A DNA stretch of 64,000 nt from Aquimarina sp. Aq78 (GCF_900299525.1 NZ_OMKA01000026.1:434001-498000); one strand, 5' to 3'. Numbered from the stretch's first letter, positions 16,967-25,624 are shown. Numbers and translations are program-made. Notes: generated by a model from the sequence alone, not told the origin.

Positions 16967-19900
16967 ATGAAAAAATTAGCATCGATTTTTCTAACCTCCT
17001 TTTTCTCTATTATTTTGTGTGTTTTATCGTTACAGGCTACTCATGCACAAGTAACAAATGATACTTTGCTAGCTTTTCAATATTATAAAAAAGCAGATTC
17101 GTTATTGGTACATAGGTATTCAGATAGTTCTATCGTTTATTTTAAAAAAGCTTTGTCTATTTATGAAAAAGCCAAAGCCCAAGAACGTGTTGTAGCTTGT
17201 TATAACGGATTGTCATCAAACTACATCTTTTTAATTGAAGATAAAAAGGCAATGTCTTCTATGCAACAGGCATTGTCTTTATGTAATACTCATAAATTAG
17301 ATCAGCAAAAATCAAAAGTTCTGGATAATTTAGGAGATTATTATTATTACATAAAATCCAATAATAAAAAAGCCGAAGAATATTATAAAAAAGCATTAAA
17401 CATTCGAGAAAAACTAGCTTTTCAATACCCTTCAGATTTATACAATTTCTATATTAATTTGGCCAGGATAAATATTTATAAAGGTAAGTATGAAGACGTA
17501 AGAAAAAATGTTGAAAAGGCACTTGCTTTAATTACTAAACATCATGGATCTAGTCATTATAAAATAGCAGATATCTATGATATAAAGGGGCATTATCATC
17601 TCCGAAAATGGAATTTCGAACAAGCACGTGATAATTTTGAAAAAAGTCTTAACATCAGGAAAGAATATTTTGGCGAAAACAATTTGCAAACAAGTTCTTC
17701 TATTAGTAAATTGGGAATATATCATTATATTAAGGGAGAAATCGATACTGCAATCAAGTATCAAAATAAAGTATTAGCTATTGAAAAATCTTTTTTTGGT
17801 GAAGGCCATTTAAAACTAAGAAAAATTAATGTTAATCTGGCCAATTCATACAAAGAACAAGGGTTTTATGACCTGGCGTCAGAAATATTAGTGAAGACTT
17901 CGAAAATGATCCGAAAGGAGTTAGGAGAGGATCACTTAGACCTTTATCTTGTTTATTATAATCTTGCCAGTATATATTATTTTACAGGGCGTTTGAATAT
18001 GGCTCTTGACTTCAATCGGAGAATCATTCGTCTATTAGAAAAAAACAATCAAGACGATAGAGAGTTTGCTTTTATTTATAACAAAATGGGGCTTATTTAT
18101 ATAGAAATGGACAACTATATAAAAGCAATAGAGTGTTTAAAAAAGTCAATTGATTTAAAAGAAAAAGTTTATGGGGAAAGTCATATCGCTATTGCAGATG
18201 GTTATAATAACTTAGGAACAGTATATATGCTTAAAGATGAAAAGGATAAAGCGCTTCAATTTTTCATGAAATCCCTAAAGATTAAAAACAAAAGATATAA
18301 AGGAAGTCATGTATCTCTTGCCAATAGTTATAAAGAAATAGGTCAATTATATACTAGAGATAAGAATATAGATCTTGCCTTAAAATACCTTCAAGATGCT
18401 TTAGAAATAAGAATTAGTGAATATGGAGAAAATAACCCTAGAGTATCTCATATTTACAACCTAATAGGAAATGCTAATTTGGCTAATGATAACTATATTT
18501 TGGCTATTTCTAACTTCAAAAAAGCAGTTGAATCAAACCAAAGATCTAATTCTTCAACAGAAGTGAAGTTTTCTAATTTTTTGAATCATAATGTTTTATT
18601 GAGTTCTTATGAAGGGCAAGCTAAAGCATATTTATTGGCATACAGAAAAAGTTTGAATACGAATAACCTTTTGAAAAGCCAGAAACAATGTAAAATTTCG
18701 GATTCTTTGATACGTTTTGCAAGGTTTCATAATACGAATTACAAGGACAAAGTATTTTTTTCTAAAAAGGCTAAAGATATTAATAAGATTGCAATAGAAG
18801 GATCAATGTTGCTGTACAATAATGATATTTTAGATTTACAAGATGTTCTTTATTTTTCTGAAAAAAGTAAAGCAAACACTTTAATAGAATTGATTAATAA
18901 TGATTCTAAAAGGTTTTCAGGATTACCTGAAAAGATAATAAAATTCGAAAAAAAATTAAAAATTGACAGATCCTATTATCAATCAAAAATCCAAAAAGAA
19001 AAATCTGAATCAAGTAAATTAATAGAATTCAAAAATAAATTATTTAGTATAAACAGGAAGCAAGATTCATTAAATGAGGTATTAGAAAAGAACTACCCTA
19101 AATATTACCATTTAAAGTATAATAACAAAGTAATTTCAATTGTCGATATTCAAAAAAAGTTAGATCAAGAAACTACTTTATTAGAATACTTTACTGCGGA
19201 TAGTATTACCTATGCTTTTATGATTTCTAAATATGATATTAGTGTACAAGAACTATCCACTCCAAAGCTTACTGAGCAAGTTGAAGCATTTCGTAAAAGT
19301 ATCATTTCCAAAAACACAGGAGCATATAAACAACAAGCATATGCTTTGTATAATACACTTATACCACCGGTTAAAGATAAATTAGTCGGGGATCAATTGA
19401 TCATAATCCCCGATGGACCGCTATGGCATCTTAACTTTGAGTTATTGCTCACTCAAAAAGACGATTCTAATAATCCAGCTCTCTTATCTTATTTACTTAA
19501 GAAATATGCGGTTACTTATGCCAATTCTGCAAATCTGTTGTTTACTACTTTTAAAAGTGATTTGACAACTAAACCATTACAAGAATGTCTGGCGTTTTCT
19601 TTTTCAGATAGTACACAAACTACTGAAACACGTGCAATGAGCATGGCTACACTAAGAGATACTGGTGGTGATCTACCGGGAACTCGTAAAGAGATCAAAG
19701 CCATTTCTGATATTATCGATGGACAATACTATTTTGGATCACAGGCAATAGAAGCTAATTTTAAGAGCAATGCAGGTCAATACAATATCCTACACCTGGC
19801 ACTACATGGAGAGGTAGATAACGAACGCCCAGAGAACTCTAAACTCTATTTTACCAAGAGTAAAGACACTATAGAAGATAACCTGCTCTATAGTCACGAG

Positions 19901-20341
19901 TTGTTTGCTCTGGATATCCCTGCAGAACTCACCGTACTTAGTGCCTGTAATACGGGTAGTGGTAAGATTGCTAAAGGAGAAGGTATTATGAGTCTGGGTA
20001 CTGCTTTTCAGTATGCAGGAACCAAAAGTTTGTTGCTCACCAGTTGGGAGGTGTCAGATCAAACGACTCCAGAATTAATGAAATATTTCTACACCAACCT
20101 TAAGACAGGGATGCATAAAGGTAAAGCCTTACAACAGGCTAAACTACAATATTTAACCACTGCTAATATCAATCGTACCGATCCTTTTTATTGGGGGGGA
20201 TTTTACCTGGTAGGAGATACTACTGCAATGCAGTTTAATGACCACACTCAACTATATTGGATTTTAGGATTAGGTATTGTAGGAATTATACTTTTGGTTG
20301 TGTTTTTGTATAGAAGGAGAAATAAGAATGTAAAATTGTAA
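16967..20341 (+). CDS. Secreted, membrane-anchored TPR-CHAT caspase-like protein
   Basis: A 1124-residue protein from the ATG at 16967; a GTG-initiated extension to 16919 is less likely, because the later ATG gives a clean signal peptide (MKKLASIFLTSFFSIILC onward, cleavage near ATHAQ). Residues about 40-530 are tetratricopeptide repeats of the kinesin-light-chain type (recurring NLGxxY and A(L/I)xxxxKxLxIxxK units). A helical linker follows, then a CHAT domain (about 770-1090). The caspase-like dyad is visible: His947 in LALHGE and Cys994 in LSACNTGSG, with the flanking GEGIMSLGTAFQYAG and DPFYWGGFYLVG motifs. A C-terminal transmembrane segment (WILGLGIVGIILLVVFLYRRR) anchors it. This topology places repeats and protease in the periplasm. 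Its substrate is unknown. Confidence 0.9.
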   Translation: MKKLASIFLTSFFSIILCVLSLQATHAQVTNDTLLAFQYYKKADSLLVHRYSDSSIVYFKKALSIYEKAKAQERVVACYNGLSSNYIFLIEDKKAMSSMQQALSLCNTHKLDQQKSKVLDNLGDYYYYIKSNNKKAEEYYKKALNIREKLAFQYPSDLYNFYINLARINIYKGKYEDVRKNVEKALALITKHHGSSHYKIADIYDIKGHYHLRKWNFEQARDNFEKSLNIRKEYFGENNLQTSSSISKLGIYHYIKGEIDTAIKYQNKVLAIEKSFFGEGHLKLRKINVNLANSYKEQGFYDLASEILVKTSKMIRKELGEDHLDLYLVYYNLASIYYFTGRLNMALDFNRRIIRLLEKNNQDDREFAFIYNKMGLIYIEMDNYIKAIECLKKSIDLKEKVYGESHIAIADGYNNLGTVYMLKDEKDKALQFFMKSLKIKNKRYKGSHVSLANSYKEIGQLYTRDKNIDLALKYLQDALEIRISEYGENNPRVSHIYNLIGNANLANDNYILAISNFKKAVESNQRSNSSTEVKFSNFLNHNVLLSSYEGQAKAYLLAYRKSLNTNNLLKSQKQCKISDSLIRFARFHNTNYKDKVFFSKKAKDINKIAIEGSMLLYNNDILDLQDVLYFSEKSKANTLIELINNDSKRFSGLPEKIIKFEKKLKIDRSYYQSKIQKEKSESSKLIEFKNKLFSINRKQDSLNEVLEKNYPKYYHLKYNNKVISIVDIQKKLDQETTLLEYFTADSITYAFMISKYDISVQELSTPKLTEQVEAFRKSIISKNTGAYKQQAYALYNTLIPPVKDKLVGDQLIIIPDGPLWHLNFELLLTQKDDSNNPALLSYLLKKYAVTYANSANLLFTTFKSDLTTKPLQECLAFSFSDSTQTTETRAMSMATLRDTGGDLPGTRKEIKAISDIIDGQYYFGSQAIEANFKSNAGQYNILHLALHGEVDNERPENSKLYFTKSKDTIEDNLLYSHELFALDIPAELTVLSACNTGSGKIAKGEGIMSLGTAFQYAGTKSLLLTSWEVSDQTTPELMKYFYTNLKTGMHKGKALQQAKLQYLTTANINRTDPFYWGGFYLVGDTTAMQFNDHTQLYWILGLGIVGIILLVVFLYRRRNKNVKL

Positions 20342-20477
20342 ATATACTTCAACAGGTCTTTACTAAGTTTATCAAAGGGGCTTAGTACAGGCACTTTCGA
20401 GGGTTTATTAAGTTATAGATTTACTTAAATAAGACTGACAATTAATTAAGAGTTATGGATAATTCAAGTTAAATACC

Positions 20478-20485
20478 TACTTTTG
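20478..20485 (+). promoter_or_regulatory. -7 promoter box (TACTTTTG) of the S26/S24-like gene
   Basis: An exact TAnnTTTG match 68 bases before the ATG at 20554. It suggests that this gene is transcribed separately from the TPR-CHAT gene. Confidence 0.5.
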
Positions 20486-20553
20486 TACAAGTTCTTTGGT
20501 ATAAAACCATACTCCATAGTTTATGAATTTATGTTTAATTTTTAAAACTATGT

Positions 20554-20853
20554 ATGATGAATTGGAAAATTCAAAAACTATTGAATGGTGAGACTATTGT
20601 CTCCAAAGAACCTGGTAATTCTATGTTACCCATCTTAAAATCAAAACAACCTGTATTACTTGAACCCGTACATTGGGAAGATTGCGAAGCAGGAGACATT
20701 GTTTTTTGTAAAGTAAGAGGGAACTGTTTTACGCATTTGGTCAAAGGAAAAAATGCTAAACGAGGATTGCTGATCGGTAATAACCGAGGACGCCTTAACG
20801 GGTGGACCAAAAATGTATATGGTAAAGTAATAGAGATATTACCAATGTCATAG
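20554..20853 (+). CDS. Minimal S26/S24-like serine peptidase-fold protein
   Basis: A 99-residue soluble protein. The motif GNSMLP (Ser23) matches the nucleophile motif GxSMxP shared by signal peptidases and LexA-type proteases. It is followed by AGDIVFCKVRGN and THLVKG, where His61 aligns with the catalytic His of the SEC11-like (S26B) signal peptidases rather than the Lys of the usual bacterial type. The third motif reads IGNNRG where S26B enzymes have GDN, so the acidic residue appears to be Asn. There is no transmembrane segment and no DNA-binding domain. Whether it is active is open. It has its own promoter and terminator. Confidence 0.65.
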   Translation: MMNWKIQKLLNGETIVSKEPGNSMLPILKSKQPVLLEPVHWEDCEAGDIVFCKVRGNCFTHLVKGKNAKRGLLIGNNRGRLNGWTKNVYGKVIEILPMS

Positions 20854-20857
20854 AGAT

Positions 20858-20878
20858 AGCGCTGAGAGCGCTTTTTTT
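20858..20878 (+). terminator. Intrinsic terminator after the S26/S24-like gene
   Basis: Stem AGCGCT (20858-20863) with AGCGCT (20867-20872), loop GAG, then a T run to 20878. It starts 5 bases after the stop codon. Confidence 0.85.
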
Positions 20879-20925
20879 GTTTGTATACATCAACTTTATA
20901 TACTGTTTTATCAAAGTAAATATAA

Positions 20926-21639
20926 ATGACTACTCGCAATAGAGGAAGAGAAGCTAGTGATGATCGATTGTTTGGAGAGTTGCCGATGCAGGAAAAATTA
21001 AAAGCAGCAGCAAAAGATATGTTGTATCTCCTTTCTCACGGTTATGCAGAAAAATCATCTGTACAGTTGGTAGGAAATCGCTATACCCTTAATGCACGAC
21101 AACAAAGGGCTTTACATGGTATGAGTTGTAGTGAACAACAAATTGTGATTCGTAATAAAAATAGGGTAACGTCAAAAATGTTAAAAGGGCAAACCATAGC
21201 GATAGACGGATTTAACCTATTGATTATTCTCGAAAGTGCCTTGTCCGGAGCATATATTTTTAAAGGACTTGATGGATATTATCGCGATGTATCTGGTGTT
21301 CACGGTACCTATAAACGAGTTCAAAAAACAGAAGAAGCCCTTCTAATAATAGGAAATACACTTGATAAGCTTGGAGTAAGTTGGGTACACTGGTATTTTG
21401 ATGCTCCGGTTTCTAACAGCGGGCGATTAAAAACAACACTTCGAGAATTAGCAGAACAACACCATTTTTCCTGGGAAATAGATTTGGTTAATAACCCTGA
21501 TAAGGAATTAGCAAGCTCAGCACATATTGTAGTAAGCTCTGATGCTTGGATATTGGATAGAGCACAAAAAAACACAAATCTGGCCGCTTATCTAGTTGAT
21601 CATTATATCCAGGAGGCGAATATAATATGTGCAGAATAA
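20926..21639 (+). CDS. DUF434/DUF5616-type protein (PIN-like)
   Basis: A 237-residue cytoplasmic protein. It begins with RGREASDDRLFG, followed by a helical N-terminal domain with ALHGMSCS, which I associate with the DUF434 family. The C-terminal half has IAIDGFNLLI, WYFDAPVSNSGR, SSDAWILDR and dispersed acidic residues in the manner of a PIN/NYN-like nuclease fold (DUF5616). The family is best known from archaea and scattered bacteria and is uncharacterised. The nuclease-like fold is an inference from the acidic motifs only. It follows the S26/S24-like gene, but an intrinsic terminator separates them. Confidence 0.65.
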   Translation: MTTRNRGREASDDRLFGELPMQEKLKAAAKDMLYLLSHGYAEKSSVQLVGNRYTLNARQQRALHGMSCSEQQIVIRNKNRVTSKMLKGQTIAIDGFNLLIILESALSGAYIFKGLDGYYRDVSGVHGTYKRVQKTEEALLIIGNTLDKLGVSWVHWYFDAPVSNSGRLKTTLRELAEQHHFSWEIDLVNNPDKELASSAHIVVSSDAWILDRAQKNTNLAAYLVDHYIQEANIICAE

Positions 21640-21684
21640 CACCAAACAAATATCTTAGTTTGATATAATACTTCAAAATAAGAG

Positions 21685-21716
21685 TTCCCTCATTCAAAAC
21701 TACCATTCCCTCATTC
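21685..21716. repeat. 11-bp direct repeat at 21-bp spacing (TTCCCTCATTC)
   Basis: TTCCCTCATTC occurs at 21685-21695 and again at 21706-21716, exactly 21 bases apart, so on the same helix face. Direct repeats with this spacing are typical of LytTR-type regulator sites. No recognised protein gene starts nearby on either strand. Confidence 0.5.
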
Positions 21717-21976
21717 TGTGTTTTGTACAACGATAGTCTGCCTTACTTTTGAGTAAACCAATGAACATATGATTACTTTAATCTATAGATTAAACTTGGA
21801 ATAGGGGGTCAAAAAAGTAAAAATAGAAAGGAAGAAATGTAGCGTTTATGTATAGAGAGAAGCTTTTATAGGTTCATTCCTAAAATATATTTGATGGATG
21901 TTGGAGGAATAATTTTAGGTTGGTTTAGTGTGTGAAACGGATGCGGCAAGGGGTAGTCGTATCCGTTTTAATTAAA
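21717..21976. other. Structured gene-free region with palindrome and hairpin
   Basis: This stretch between the DUF434 gene and the terminator at 21977 has no credible ORF. It holds a perfect 18-bp palindrome (TTTAATCTATAGATTAAA, 21777-21794) and a 10-bp stem (AAACGGATGC at 21935-21944 with GTATCCGTTT at 21959-21968, one G-T pair) followed by T-rich sequence. A short noncoding transcript is possible; nothing proves it. Confidence 0.35.
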
Positions 21977-22006
21977 AAAAGAGCTTCTTATATAAGAAGC
22001 TCTTTT
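21977..22006. terminator. Bidirectional terminator, perfect 15-bp palindrome
   Basis: AAAAGAGCTTCTTAT (21977-21991) is followed at once by its exact complement to 22006, with an A run on one side and a T run on the other. It lies 36 bases past the stop of the minus-strand gene ending at 22042. Confidence 0.88.
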
Positions 22007-22041
22007 CTGGTTAAAATAAGGAAGAAGTCAGTAACTTGGCA

Positions 22042-22365
22042 TCACCTTTTTTTACTTGGATCAAACCATTCTCCCCTAGCGTTGGTATATACCGTTTTAG
22101 TGTCGTTACCTATGGTAAGGATTAATTTGTAATTTCCAATCTTGTCAGTATAGGCCTCAGAAATACTAGCTTCTGGAAAATCTTTTTCTACAGCAGCTTT
22201 AATGATTTCAGAAAGCTTGTCTATTTTGACTTGTTTATAATCCTCCTGATTGGTAGAAGCTTCTGTTTTAGTGATTGGCAGAGCTTCTTCGACTTCTTGT
22301 GCAGATACGGTTTGGAATGAAAATAGGACAACACAGATAGCAGCTATGATACTTATCTTTTTCAT
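22042..22365 (-). CDS. Small secreted protein, PepSY-like
   Basis: A 107-residue protein from the ATG at 22365; the frame opens at 22416, but the later ATG begins a standard signal peptide (MKKISIIAAICVVLFSFQ, cleavage near VSAQ). The mature part has IIKAAVEKDFPEASISEAY, then YKLILTIGNDTKTVYTNARGEW, which resembles the helix-plus-sheet pattern of PepSY-like periplasmic proteins (residue change prediction from sequence followed by a beta hairpin). The function is unknown. It ends upstream of a strong palindromic terminator. Confidence 0.65.
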   Translation of the reverse strand: MKKISIIAAICVVLFSFQTVSAQEVEEALPITKTEASTNQEDYKQVKIDKLSEIIKAAVEKDFPEASISEAYTDKIGNYKLILTIGNDTKTVYTNARGEWFDPSKKR

Positions 22366-22627
22366 ATTCTTAGAATTAATTTCGTTATACTTTATTATGT
22401 AAAAAGAAATTATCATTCCGGAATATGAAATAATCTATTTTTATGTAAAATTCTGATTATTAATTGTTTATGTTTTTCGTGTTTTTAACTCGTTATTTAA
22501 AAACTGTTGATTTGGTATACTGATTGTGGATTTATTTCACATCTAGAAAGAAAAGACGCAGAGGTATAGATTGTGTTTTGATCAGATTTATTATGATAAT
22601 TTTTACACTAACTAAGAGAAGAGTTTC

Positions 22628-22635
22628 TACTTTTG
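22628..22635 (+). promoter_or_regulatory. -7 promoter box (TACTTTTG) of the aldo/keto reductase gene
   Basis: An exact TAnnTTTG match about 100 bases before the ATG at 22736. It is the only notable element I found in the 370-base divergent spacer 22366-22735. Confidence 0.45.
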
Positions 22636-22735
22636 GTCATGAATTTAATATTATACTATATAAATTATAAAACGAGTTAAGTAGCTCATTTCATAGTTTT
22701 TTTTATTCTCAACTTAAAAATTTACAACCAAAAGA

Positions 22736-23767
22736 ATGAAGTACACTACATTACCAGGTACAGATATACGAGTGAGTAAAATATGCCTGGGAAGCATGAC
22801 CTGGGGTGAACAAAATACAGAAGAAGAAGGACATCAACAGTTGGACTATGCGATTGACCAGGGGATTAATTTTATTGATACAGCAGAGTTGTATTCTGTT
22901 CCGGCAGATAAAAAAACCCAGGGAAGCACAGAAAGAATTATTGGAACGTGGTTAAAAAAAACAAATAAACGGGATGATGTAGTTATCGCTACAAAAATTG
23001 TTGGCCCGAGAGATTTTGTTAATCATATTCGTACAGGAGGTTTTACAAAAGCAGAGTTTACTGATGCAATACATAAAAGCCTGCAACGATTACAAACGGA
23101 TTATATTGATCTGTATCAATTACATTGGCCAGAACGAGATACCAATTTCTTTGGAGTTAGGGGGTATACTCATAACGAATCCGAGCAATGGGAAGATAAT
23201 TTTAGAGAAGTGTTAAGCTATCTTCAGGATTTTGTTGCAGCAGGAAAAATAAGGCAAATAGGTCTTTCTAATGAAACGCCTTATGGAGTAATGCGCTATG
23301 CTGAAGAAGCTCGAAAAGGAGCTCCGAAAATGATCACGGTTCAAAACCCATATAATTTATTAAACCGAAAAGATGAGGTTGGTCTTACCGAAGTTTTGCA
23401 TCGCGAAAATATTGGGCATTTACCCTATTCTCCTCTTGGTTTTGGACAATTAACAGGAAAATACCTTGATGAAACTCCAAAAAATGCCAGGGTAACCTTA
23501 TTTCCCCAATTTGCAAGATATCATAACGAGAAATCGTTTGAAGCAACAAGAGCGTATAATGAGATAGCAAAAAAACATGGTATAAGTTTAACTCAAATGG
23601 CTTTGGCATTTATAAATGATCGCCCTTTTGTAACTAGTAATATTATCGGTGCTACATCATTAGATCAGTTAAAAGAAAATATTGGTAGTATCGATATTAC
23701 CCTTTCTGATGCGATCTTAGATGAGATAGAGGCGGTACATGAAAATAATCCTAATCCGGCTCCTTAA
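22736..23767 (+). CDS. Aldo/keto reductase, Tas-like
   Basis: A 343-residue NADPH-dependent oxidoreductase with a TIM-barrel fold. The catalytic tetrad is visible as Asp48 (FIDTAELY), Tyr53, Lys87 (VVIATKIVG) and His130 (LYQLHWPER). The N-terminus MKYTTLPGTDIRVSKICLGSM and the length match the Tas/YajO group. The C-terminal cofactor-binding segment reads SNIIGATSLDQLKENI. The physiological substrate is unknown. It is cytoplasmic. It converges on radA with a 4-base overlap of the coding ends. Confidence 0.93.
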   Translation: MKYTTLPGTDIRVSKICLGSMTWGEQNTEEEGHQQLDYAIDQGINFIDTAELYSVPADKKTQGSTERIIGTWLKKTNKRDDVVIATKIVGPRDFVNHIRTGGFTKAEFTDAIHKSLQRLQTDYIDLYQLHWPERDTNFFGVRGYTHNESEQWEDNFREVLSYLQDFVAAGKIRQIGLSNETPYGVMRYAEEARKGAPKMITVQNPYNLLNRKDEVGLTEVLHRENIGHLPYSPLGFGQLTGKYLDETPKNARVTLFPQFARYHNEKSFEATRAYNEIAKKHGISLTQMALAFINDRPFVTSNIIGATSLDQLKENIGSIDITLSDAILDEIEAVHENNPNPAP

Positions 23768-25131
23768 CCAAACAAAAACTCAACTACATCTTCGATTTTG
23801 GAAACCATCTGAATTTGAATTTGAGTATTTTTCAAGGATATTTTATTGTATTTAGAAACAAAGATAGTAGAGAAACCTAGTTTCTCTGCTTCTTGTATAC
23901 GTTGTTCTACTTTGGTTACCGGGCGTATTTCTCCTGCCAGGCCAACCTCTGCAGCAAAGCAAAAGTCTTTGGGTATAGGGATGTCTTCACTTGAAGATAA
24001 TATGGCTGCAACTACTGCCAGATCAATTGCAGGGTCATCTACAGAGATGCCTCCTGTGATATTAAGGAATACATCTTTGGCTCCTAATCTAAAACCAGCG
24101 CGTTTCTCTAAAACTGCCAGGATCATGTTAAGACGTTTAAGGTTGTATCCTGTTGCACTACGTTGCGGGGTCCCGTATACTGCTGTGCTCACCAAAGCTT
24201 GTACTTCTATCATGAGAGGCCTCATACCTTCTACAGTAGAAGCTATAGCAGTGCCACTTAATTCTTCTTCTTTTTTAGAGATCAGGATTTCACTGGGATT
24301 CGTAACTTCTCGTAGACCGCTTCCTTGCATTTCGTAAATTCCTAACTCAGAAGTAGACCCAAATCTATTTTTTAAAGCACGTAAAATTCTGTATACATGG
24401 TTTCGATCTCCTTCAAACTGTAGTACAGTATCAACCATATGCTCCAGGATTTTTGGGCCGGCGATATTGCCATCTTTTGTGATATGACCAATCAATACCA
24501 CAGGCGTTGCAGTTTCTTTGGCAAACTTGATTAATTCTGTAGTGCATTCTCGGATCTGAGAAATACTTCCTGCACTACTTTCTATATAATCACTGTGTAA
24601 GGTTTGGATAGAATCTATAATAACAATATCGGGTTGAGTTTCCTCAATTTGCCTAAAGATGTTTTGAGTCTTGGTTTCGGTAAGAATTAAGCAATTATCC
24701 GTTTTAGAATAGATACGTTCTGCACGCATCTTGATTTGCTGTTGACTTTCTTCTCCAGAAACATATAATGTCTTATATGGTAATTTAAGACTGATTTGTA
24801 ATAGTAATGTACTTTTTCCTATTCCTGGTTCGCCTCCTAGTAGTGTTAAAGAACCAGGTACCAATCCTCCTCCAAGTACCCGATTTAATTCTGTATCATC
24901 TGTATTGTATCGAGCTTCTTGGCTAGTGTCAATTTCTGAAATTCGTAAAGGCTTGGCTGTTTTATTTGTTTTAGAACTGGATGTAGCACTTTTCCAATCA
25001 CTTGCTGAAGCTTTTTGAACGACTTCTTCGGCAATAGTATTCCATTCCTTGCATGATGTACATTGTCCTTGCCATTTGGAATATTGTGCTCCACAATTCT
25101 GACAGAAAAAAACAGTTTTGGTCTTAGCCAT
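23764..25131 (-). CDS. radA: DNA repair/recombination protein RadA (Sms)
   Basis: A 455-residue ATPase that promotes branch migration during recombination. The N-terminal C4 zinc finger is Cys10, Cys13, Cys24 and Cys27. The RecA-like core has the P-loop GGEPGIGKST (residues 99-108) and the RadA-specific motif KNRFG. The C-terminal domain is the Lon-protease-like fold (GISVDDPAIDLAVVAAILSS) used for hexamer assembly, without a Lon catalytic pair. Length matches the family. It is divergent from the GG-leader peptide at 25327. Confidence 0.97.
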   Translation of the reverse strand: MAKTKTVFFCQNCGAQYSKWQGQCTSCKEWNTIAEEVVQKASASDWKSATSSSKTNKTAKPLRISEIDTSQEARYNTDDTELNRVLGGGLVPGSLTLLGGEPGIGKSTLLLQISLKLPYKTLYVSGEESQQQIKMRAERIYSKTDNCLILTETKTQNIFRQIEETQPDIVIIDSIQTLHSDYIESSAGSISQIRECTTELIKFAKETATPVVLIGHITKDGNIAGPKILEHMVDTVLQFEGDRNHVYRILRALKNRFGSTSELGIYEMQGSGLREVTNPSEILISKKEEELSGTAIASTVEGMRPLMIEVQALVSTAVYGTPQRSATGYNLKRLNMILAVLEKRAGFRLGAKDVFLNITGGISVDDPAIDLAVVAAILSSSEDIPIPKDFCFAAEVGLAGEIRPVTKVEQRIQEAEKLGFSTIFVSKYNKISLKNTQIQIQMVSKIEDVVEFLFG

Positions 25132-25211
25132 AGAAGATTGATAAGAGTGTAAAAATACTATTATTTTGATAATACAGTAAACAAAAATGAACTCTTAAAA
25201 CAAGTATCAAA

Positions 25212-25219
25212 TATTTTTG
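25212..25219 (+). promoter_or_regulatory. Candidate -7 box (TATTTTTG) for the cysteine-rich peptide
   Basis: An exact TAnnTTTG match 107 bases upstream of the peptide ATG. A one-mismatch box, TATCTTTA at 25260-25267, is nearer; which of them is used cannot be decided from sequence. Confidence 0.35.
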
Positions 25220-25326
25220 TTCGAATTTTAAAAATCAATCTCCTTAATCGGAAATATGGTATCTTTATATGGTGTTCAGAGATAGGTTTCTGAATATTTT
25301 TTATTAACCAATAAAATTATACCATT

Positions 25327-25506
25327 ATGAAAATTCTAAAATTAACCGGAGTAAAACTAATTAGTAAAATTGCTCAAAAAGAAATTAACGGAGGTTCTCC
25401 CAATTCTGCCTGTTGTAGTTTGGATAAGACTAAGTGCATGGTAGAATGTATAAACGCCGGAAACAGCTCTGGAGTGTGTTACTTGCGATGCTTGAGCTGC
25501 TGCTAA
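25327..25506 (+). CDS. Cysteine-rich peptide with double-glycine leader (orphan)
   Basis: A 59-residue peptide. The 23-residue leader (MKILKLTGVKLISKIAQKEI, then NGG) ends in Gly-Gly, the cleavage signal for C39-type peptidase-transporters. The 36-residue core has eight cysteines, at residues 29, 30, 37, 41, 51, 55, 58 and 59. The central four form CX3C-X9-CX3C, the spacing of the alpha-hairpinin helix-turn-helix fold, flanked by two CC pairs. The leader has the same length and plan as the peptides at 61-63.5 kb, so a shared exporter is plausible. No modifying enzyme lies next to it. It is followed by a strong terminator. Alternatives are a bacteriocin, a signal or a thioether-modified product; none can be decided here. 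Confidence 0.8.
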   Translation: MKILKLTGVKLISKIAQKEINGGSPNSACCSLDKTKCMVECINAGNSSGVCYLRCLSCC

Positions 25507-25564
25507 TGAATCTAAATAATTCATGAAACAGAGTTTCGAAGAATTCTTTACATTAAAATCCTAC

Positions 25565-25601
25565 GAAGCTTGTCAATATATATTGACAAGCTTCCTTTTT
25601 T
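25565..25601 (+). terminator. Terminator after the cysteine-rich peptide gene
   Basis: A perfect 15-bp palindrome (25565-25579 with 25580-25594), folding with a small loop at the TATATATA centre, followed by CTTTTTT. It lies 58 bases after the peptide stop and just before the convergent esterase-like gene. Confidence 0.88.
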
Positions 25602-25624
25602 AAGTATTGAAAACTAATTTACTT

